Shown here piece by piece: positions 56,836 through 64,000 of a stretch of DNA of 64,000 bases. The stretch's first letter is position 1. Each line of letters starts with the position of its first letter. The notes under the pieces were generated by a model. It was not told the origin of the DNA and made no database searches. It saw only the letters and a list, made by a program, of their open reading frames with translations. The stretch lies in the NCBI RefSeq assembly GCF_000149955.1, contig NC_030990.1, forward strand, positions 1,718,502 to 1,782,501. Reading direction: 5' to 3'. This stretch comes from Fusarium oxysporum f. sp. lycopersici 4287 (taxonomy: Eukaryota > Ascomycota > Sordariomycetes > Hypocreales > Nectriaceae). Made by a program: the position numbers and the translations under genes.

Positions 56836-59800
56836 ATGTTCTTTCTGGAACGTGAGCAGTGATGTGTTTAGCTAAGTCTCCTCGCTGTATATGTGGTCTT
56901 GCGGTATACAGACGGCCTTTGAGAATGCCAGCGCAAACTACTAGCCATTCCTGATTTCAGTGGCACAAAGGTTGTGTCCCAGGAGTAATGATTAGCAGCA
57001 TGCGCTGTGCGGACTGAGCGACAACACTTGGCCAGCCTTGCCTGAAACACAAGACACTGTCCATCACAATGCCCATCTCATGGCATATGTCCTAACCCTG
57101 TTGCTCGTAATTGGCGGTACTGAGCAAACACCACGTACCATACGCGGCGATAGCACGCTCCCTCGTGGCCAAAAGCCCAGCTGCTCAGCTCTCATTTGCA
57201 ACCTGCGGGGACCAAGTCAGTCCGGAAACAGTAAGCATCTGTTGAGAACTGCACAGTGCTAAGACACCTGGATCTTCGGATATCTATTTTCATTTTTAAA
57301 CGGTGATAACTGCACTATCCGCTGAACAGCATTGTGCTGTAAGCTGAAGATGGAGCAAGCTTACGGTGTGACCCAGAATATTCACTGCTAGCACCTTTCT
57401 AGTGCACTCAGAAGACCGATGGGACAATATAGGTGAGTGATCGTGCATGAGAAGTCGGGTCAAGAATTCGGATAAAGATCGCGGTGGAAATACCTATCCT
57501 AGTTCATCTTCGGGCTAAGCAAGGGGGACCCGTACCAGCCCACGAGGATGCCGCTTATTGACAGCTCGAGAAGCCGTTTCAGCAAATGACAACGGAGCCG
57601 CGTCTAGACATCGCACTAGATGGATCCATTCGCAAAATCTACCAACATGAGAACACACTCTTTATGCATAGCCGTGACTGCTTGCTAGTTAAACACAAAC
57701 AGTGCTGAACATACTGGATTGTCCTCAAAGTCCTGGGTCGAAAGACACGATCAGAACTGCAGTCTGGCCTCGACCCATGGCTTCTCAGCCTCCAATTCTC
57801 ACTCGGTTATGGAAGTATCATCACTGTGCGAGTATCCAGCATAGTACCACCCCACATCAACAGCCTTGGCCCTTGGCAGCCAGGGCTTGTACTGATGAAT
57901 ACTCGTGACTGTTGGCAGTGGACATCATTCAAACAGAATGGGGAAAGTACTGTAGTTCTGGCCAAGATTCGAAGGTGGACCAACATCGAGTTGTTTCTTG
58001 CGACATTTCTTTGCCAGCTAAGAGTTCAGTTCAACTTCGTCAGTGAGTAGGCTAATCAATCCCGACTCCAAAGAAATAACAAACTATGTATACTTGACCC
58101 AGGCGTCTCAGATGCCTTTGAGTTTGGTGGTAATTAAACCCTGGGGCTTCTTCTGATGAAAGGGTGCACGCCACTCGTAACCGTCTACCGGTATTTGACC
58201 GCTTTGCGGGACAACGACAAACCAGTAGAGGGGAAACATAAAACAAATGGAAATTGAATACGTCTAAAGCGGTTGCGGCACTGGCACAATATGTACATAC
58301 AGTGTTTCTTAAACCGCCCCTTGCTTGCGCGGTTAACTTGCTCTTTACTGGACGATAGGATGCTGATGGATTTGAGAAGATTGATATGAGACGAGAGGCT
58401 GTTTGGTTTTGGAGGCACGAGTACTATAGCAGTACTTAACTGCCTTCTGGATAGGAGTAGGAGAGAAACATTTTATAGAAAGTGACACCCTCCATCGTTT
58501 CCCGTTTAATTATCCATCCAATATCTCAGCCGCCTCTACAGATGTAGTGCCCGTAAGACATTAGCGGACAGTAATAATGTCGATCGATTCGTTCGTGCAG
58601 CCGCTAGCCTGCATTAGAGGCGGGGAGAGCCTCCTGGGCATGCTACCATTGGCTATCAAGCCTCAGATTTCCCCAGAAGGGCCCTTGTTAAAAAAGTGAC
58701 ATTGCTCGCAGACTCCGTTTGCGAGGCAGCCTGTCACTATCGATTTATGGTAAATTGGTTTGGGGTCGAAGAACGTGGTCTTTTTAGGAGATTTGGGTTT
58801 CTTCACTTGAGGTAGGTGAGTAGGTACCTATAAGAATAATGACTTTTGTAACCCCAAGCAGAGAAACTAAAGTACTAAGCCTCCACTAAGAGGCAAAGAG
58901 ACGAAAAATCGACTGGCATCTGCAATGCCATATACAAGATCTTGAACTACATACGCAATCATCTATCCGTAGCATTATGAGGGACAGGAGATGCGTTTAT
59001 CATGGGAAATGCCATATTTCTACAACATGAATATACCGGGATTTACACATGATTTAGGAGGCCGACCTACTATACCGTAAAAAAACCCAACAGCAAAGGT
59101 TTCTTTGCCCAAACCCAGGCCAGAGTCGCCCCCTACTCACAATTCCCTGCTATGATCACTCGTTTCCCTACTACTTTCGGGGTTCCCACTCCACCGTTGA
59201 TAGATATGGTTTCATCCCCCAAGTTTCAGGCTTCGACTAGATCACATCACAGTCCAATTTCACTTCATTGACAGCTAGTAGTAGAGTAGCATCGTTGGAC
59301 GTATGGAGCTGCGATTCTCCAACTCATAACTTTTCTGAGCAGGGTTCAATTTTTCTTACAACAGCCGAAGTCATACTCAGTCGAGGTAATTCCAACTGCA
59401 ATGGTAGCCAGCCAATGCCATGCCTCTCTGTACCGCAGCATGGCGAGAGAGATTATTATGGTATAGATGTACAGTGAAAGAGTCAAACACCACTTCGATC
59501 CGAAAAGAGAAACCTCACTAGACCTGTTCAGACATTAGCACCGCTTGGTTGGCTCCGCCTTTTATCTCTTTTGTCGCCCTCCTTTCCACCTCGTACTGCT
59601 CTTGCTGTGCTGTGCTGTAGTAGCGACCGAGGGATCTACACAGCACCAACCCAACTCGGAGATACATGGCGTCCTCGCGAGCTCCCTAAACAACCAGAGG
59701 TACCCCTCGTACTCAAGGACGGGAGTCAAGGACTCTCCTGTCAGTGGAAGACTAAAAGGTACCTAGGCGTGCTAGACCCCCCACACCGGTGTTGCGGTCC

Positions 59801-60354
59801 AGTGCTTGCTGCCACCGCTGCAGCTGGGACCACCTTTTGAACTGGGTTTATCCCCCTCTCCAGCTGTCTTGAAGTACTTTGCTCCGTCCCTGATCCCAAT
59901 CCTATTCCTCACCCCATTTACCATTTACAGTGCACTACGCCCACTTCAGTCAACTCGTAAACGGCTCCCGTTGGACTTTCAGCCTAATCTTTTCCTCCTC
60001 AAACCTCGCTGTCTGTCGCGACGTTACCATCCAACCTCTCACCTCTACGAAACAGGCTCGGATTAGTCTCGACAATACCCTCCTTCGTCTTCTCTGTTGT
60101 TTGGCTTCAAGTTCACAACGGCTTTGCTTTGTCTCATCTTCGCCCGTTTCTACTCGACAGGTCATCGCCCACTGTCACCTTGTGTATTGTACGTGACCGT
60201 ATCCAAACTCTCCACAAGCGAGGATGCTGGGGAGAGGGACCGCTGTTGGGGCCCTAGTTTAGAGATCGTCCAGGGCTTGGGGTGTACTAGTTTGAAGTAT
60301 TCTCTGCGTTCCGCAGCCGGGGGCGGGGTGATCGATCGACACAATCTGGAGATC
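56836..60354. other. Upstream region and leader of NIK1
   Basis: About 3.5 kb before the second gap. A motif GAGGTAGGTGAGTAGGTACC lies at about 58809-58828. From about 59,540 to 60,200 the plus strand is strongly C/T-rich with many short ATG frames, consistent with a long 5' leader for the histidine kinase gene. A frame that appears to run across the N gap is an artefact of the unknown bases. No separate gene is supported. Confidence 0.5.
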
Positions 60355-60680
60355 NNNNNNNNNNNNNNNNNNNNNNNNNNNNNNNNNNNNNNNNNNNNNN
60401 NNNNNNNNNNNNNNNNNNNNNNNNNNNNNNNNNNNNNNNNNNNNNNNNNNNNNNNNNNNNNNNNNNNNNNNNNNNNNNNNNNNNNNNNNNNNNNNNNNNN
60501 NNNNNNNNNNNNNNNNNNNNNNNNNNNNNNNNNNNNNNNNNNNNNNNNNNNNNNNNNNNNNNNNNNNNNNNNNNNNNNNNNNNNNNNNNNNNNNNNNNNN
60601 NNNNNNNNNNNNNNNNNNNNNNNNNNNNNNNNNNNNNNNNNNNNNNNNNNNNNNNNNNNNNNNNNNNNNNNNNNNNNNNN
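60355..60680. other. Assembly gap (326 N)
   Basis: A run of N that hides the NIK1 start codon and roughly the first 40 residues, judged from where homologous N-termini would begin. Confidence 0.99.
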
Positions 60681-63600
60681 CCCAGGGCCAGATACTCCCG
60701 CCAAGCGCAAGCTCGAACTCGAGCTTCAGAACCTTGCTCTACGTGTTGGAAAGCTCGAGAGCCAGGCCTCAGCTACCTCTCCATTCCCAGAAACGCCCAA
60801 CGAGGTTATTGACACTCTTTTTGGCGAAGAGGCTCAGGCTGTGGCGGTCCGTCCCAAGCCTAAAGTCTTTCACGCCCAAGGTAGCCTGCACTCTCCGCAT
60901 CTGCCATCTTATCAGCTGACCGAAGAAGCCCTTGAAGGACTTCGAGAACATGTGGACGACCAATCCAAGTTACTCGATAGTCAGCGCCAGGAGCTCGCTG
61001 GTGTAAATGCTCAGCTCTTGGAGCAGAAGCAGCTACAAGAGCGAGCCCTCGAGATCCTCGAGCAGGAACGTATTGCTACTCTGGAGCGCGAGCTTTGGAA
61101 GCATCAGAAAGCCAACGAGGCTTTCCAAAAGGCTCTACGAGAAATTGGAGAGATTGTTACAGCCGTTGCTCGCGGTGATTTGACCATGAAGGTTCGCATG
61201 AACACTGTTGAAATGGACCCTGAAATCACAACATTCAAGCGCACTATCAACGCTATGATGGACCAGCTGCAAATATTTGCTAGCGAAGTCTCGCGAGTCG
61301 CTCGTGAAGTCGGTACCGAAGGATTGCTTGGTGGCCAAGCCCGTATCGGCGGCGTCGACGGAACATGGAAGGAATTGACTGACAACGGTATATTCACATT
61401 TCCCAAAGTCTTTCGTACCACAAATTGCTAACCGCCTGTACAGTAAACGTTATGGCCCAGAATCTTACTGATCAAGGTTTGCAACTTTGCCTGGATTACG
61501 AAATTGATATTCTGTGACTAACAAGTCTCTAGTGAGGGAGATAGCATCGGTTACCACCGCCGTGGCCCACGGCGATCTGACTAAAAAGATCGAACGACCT
61601 GCCAGAGGCGAGATATTGCAATTACAACAAACGATTAACACCATGGTGGACCAATTACGAACATTTGCTTCTGAAGTCACACGTGTAGCGAGAGATGTCG
61701 GGACCGAAGGCATGTTAGGCGGGCAAGCCGATGTTGGGGGAGTGCAGGGCATGTGGAACGATCTCACCGTCAATGTCAATGCCATGGCCAACAACTTGAC
61801 GACTCAAGTGCGCGACATTATCAAGGTTACCACAGCTGTCGCCAAGGGAGATCTTACACAAAAGGTCCAAGCCGATTGCAGGGGAGAGATATTCGAGCTC
61901 AAGTCAACCATCAACTCCATGGTTGACCAGCTGCAACAGTTCGCCCGCGAGGTTACCAAGATTGCCCGTGAAGTCGGAACCGAAGGACGCCTGGGAGGGC
62001 AGGCCACTGTGCATGATGTTGAAGGCACCTGGAGGGATCTGACAGAGAACGTCAACGGCATGGCCATGAACTTGACCACTCAAGTACGAGAAATTGCCAA
62101 GGTTACAACAGCTGTCGCCAAAGGTGACTTGACAAAGAAGATTGGGGTTGAGGTCAAGGGTGAAATTGCAGAACTGAAGAACACCATTAACCAGATGGTG
62201 GATCGTCTTGGTACGTTTGCCGTTGAGGTGAGCAAGGTAGCCAGGGAAGTAGGCACAGATGGAACATTGGGTGGACAGGCTCAAGTTGCCAATGTTGAAG
62301 GTAAATGGAAGGATCTCACAGAAAACGTCAACACAATGGCGTCAAATCTCACAGTCCAGGTAAGGCTCAGATGTCTACTCAGAAAGCTCAAATTTGGCAT
62401 GGTCACTAACCAAATCCTAGGTCCGAAGTATCTCAACGGTTACTCAAGCCATTGCGAACGGCGACATGAGCCAGAAGATCAAGGTCGAAGCAAATGGAGA
62501 GATACAAGTGCTGAAAGAAACCATCAATAACATGGTTGACCGTTTGTCTAGCTTCTGTTACGAAGTGCAGCGAGTTGCAAAGGATGTGGGTGTTGATGGA
62601 AAGATGGGTGCTCAAGCCGACGTAGGTGGTCTAGACGGCCGCTGGAAAGAGATCACCACAGATGTCAACACAATGGCCAGTAACCTGGTAAGTAATCTTT
62701 GATGACCTTGCGGGAAACCCATTTTCTAACTCGTACAGACTACACAAGTGCGCGCCTTCTCAGATATAACCAACTTGGCCACCGACGGGGATTTCACCAA
62801 GCTAGTCGACGTCGAAGCATCGGGTGAGATGGACGAGCTCAAGCGCAAGATCAACCAGATGATTTCAAATCTGCGCGATTCTATTCAGCGTAATACTCAG
62901 GCCAGGGAAGCTGCCGAACTTGCCAACAAGACCAAGTCAGAGTTCCTCGCCAACATGTCCCATGAAATTCGAACGCCGATGAACGGTATCATCGGAATGA
63001 CTCAACTGACATTGGACACCGATCTGACTCAATATCAGAGGGAGATGCTTAACATTGTCAATAATCTTGCCAATAGCCTCTTGACGATAATTGACGATAT
63101 CTTGGATCTTTCCAAGATTGAAGCTCGGAGAATGGTCATTGAGGAGATTCCTTACACACTGCGTGGAACCGTCTTCAATGCCCTCAAGACTCTCGCTGTC
63201 AAGGCAAATGAGAAGTTCTTGGATCTCACCTACAAGGTCGATAGCTCCGTGCCTGACTACGTTATTGGCGACTCCTTCCGTCTCAGACAAATTATCCTCA
63301 ACCTTGTTGGCAATGCTATCAAGTTCACAGAGCATGGTGAGGTCAGCCTAACGATCAAGGAGAGCATGGGGCAAAACAATGTCCGACCTGGAGAGTATGC
63401 GGTTGAGTTTGTCGTGGAGGACACGGGCATAGGAATCGCCCAAGATAAACTGGATTTGATCTTCGACACGTTCCAACAAGCGGATGGTTCCATGACGCGC
63501 AAGTTTGGCGGAACAGGTCTAGGTCTATCTATTTCGAAACGACTCGTCAATCTCATGGGTGGTGATCTCTGGGTAAACAGTGAACATGGCAAGGGCAGTG

Positions 63601-64000
63601 AATTTCACTTCACATGCTTAGTCAAGCTTGCTCCTGACGATGCTGCTCTGATCGAGCAACAGATCCGCCCCTACCGAGGTCATCAAGTGCTATTCGTCGA
63701 CAAGGCCCAGTCGCAGAACGCCACCTCAATCAAGCCTATGCTTGAGAAGATCGGGCTGAAGCCTGTCGTTGTGGATTCGGAGAAGAGTCCTGCGCTGACT
63801 CGTCTTCAAAGCGGTGGCTCCCTTCCCTATGATGCTATCCTCGTCGATTCCATTGACACTGCGAGAAGGTTAAGAGCCGTGGACGATTTCAAGTACCTTC
63901 CTATCGTCTTGCTGGCACCAGTTGTTCACGTTAGTCTGAAGTCGTGCTTGGATCTGGGAATTACGTCGTATATGACCACGCCATGCAAGCTCATTGATCT
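60681..64000 (+). CDS. nik-1: Group III hybrid histidine kinase NIK1/OS-1 (partial at both ends)
   Basis: Visible exons are 60681-61387, 61444-61476, 61533-62359, 62421-62687 and 62739-64000, about 1031 codons; the start is in the gap and the receiver domain lies beyond the window. This cytosolic osmosensor feeds the HOG MAP-kinase pathway through a phosphorelay and is the target pathway of phenylpyrrole and dicarboximide fungicides. After a coiled coil come six HAMP units of about 92 residues, each with a pattern like [11 protein letters not shown]. The kinase core has the phospho-acceptor in N-M-S-H-E-I-R-T-P (His codon 62961-62963), the N box [12 protein letters not shown]1 D-T-G-I-G-I, and G2 [10 protein letters not shown] degenerate receiver-like region begins near the right edge. 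Close identity to N. crassa NIK-1 makes the assignment firm. Confidence 0.97.

Noticed and set aside
60097..61431. A 444-codon frame running across the second gap
   Set aside because: The unknown bases cannot show stops; the part left of the gap is leader-like and unrelated to NIK1 N-termini.
1..64000. Biosynthetic gene cluster, CRISPR array, prophage, integrated virus or 5S rRNA gene
   Set aside because: No synthase, transporter-regulator set, spaced repeats, viral genes or 5S signature were seen; the genes are dispersed housekeeping and signalling genes.

Overview
The window looks like an ordinary chromosomal segment of a filamentous ascomycete. The signs are short GT-AG introns (mostly 50-160 nt) with CTAAC-type branch points, pyrimidine-rich leaders, monocistronic genes on both strands, and proteins that closely resemble Sordariomycete families. 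Hypocreales, probably a Fusarium-like fungus, is my best guess; that is inference, because there is no marker gene here. Two runs of N (25120-25481 and 60355-60680) are assembly gaps.

Layout. 1-7 kb: a CLB3/CLB4-type B cyclin (+) and a long gene-free stretch. 7-17 kb: a mitochondrial aspartate/glutamate carrier with EF-hands (+), a small F-box-like protein (-), a cystinosin-type PQ-loop transporter (+) with a uORF at its door, and an intron-containing tRNA-Ser(GCU) (-). 17-25 kb: mitochondrial leucyl-tRNA synthetase (-) divergent from methylenetetrahydrofolate reductase (+), then a convergent conserved fungal nuclear protein (-). 25-35 kb: a gap, an ANY1/PQLC1-like PQ-loop protein (-), a coiled-coil protein of unknown role (+), UMP/CMP kinase (+) and a GRF zinc-finger protein (-). 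35-46 kb: an 88-residue predicted mitochondrial membrane protein (+), eIF3m (-), a CHK2/RAD53/PRD-4 kinase (-) and a BAR-PH-ArfGAP protein (-). 50-64 kb: a UNC13/Ync13-type C2 protein (+), a 6-kb region with one unexplained 251-codon ORF, and the group III hybrid histidine kinase NIK1/OS-1 (+), whose start lies in a gap and whose receiver domain lies beyond the window.

The genes do not form one pathway or a biosynthetic cluster. They are housekeeping and signalling genes: cell cycle and checkpoint (cyclin, CHK2), cytokinesis and membrane traffic (UNC13-like, ArfGAP, ANY1-like), mitochondrial function (carrier, LeuRS, small membrane protein), one-carbon and nucleotide metabolism (MTHFR, URA6), translation (eIF3m, tRNA-Ser) and osmotic/fungicide signalling (NIK1). 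All exon boundaries were placed by hand from splice consensus, reading frame and family conservation. I found no CRISPR array, phage, intact transposon or clearly novel multi-gene system. The more interesting points are regulatory or structural: the uORF ending 2 nt before a start codon, a 51-nt intron that is in frame, introns placed at HAMP-repeat borders, a predicted myristoylated ArfGAP, and the unexplained long ORF.
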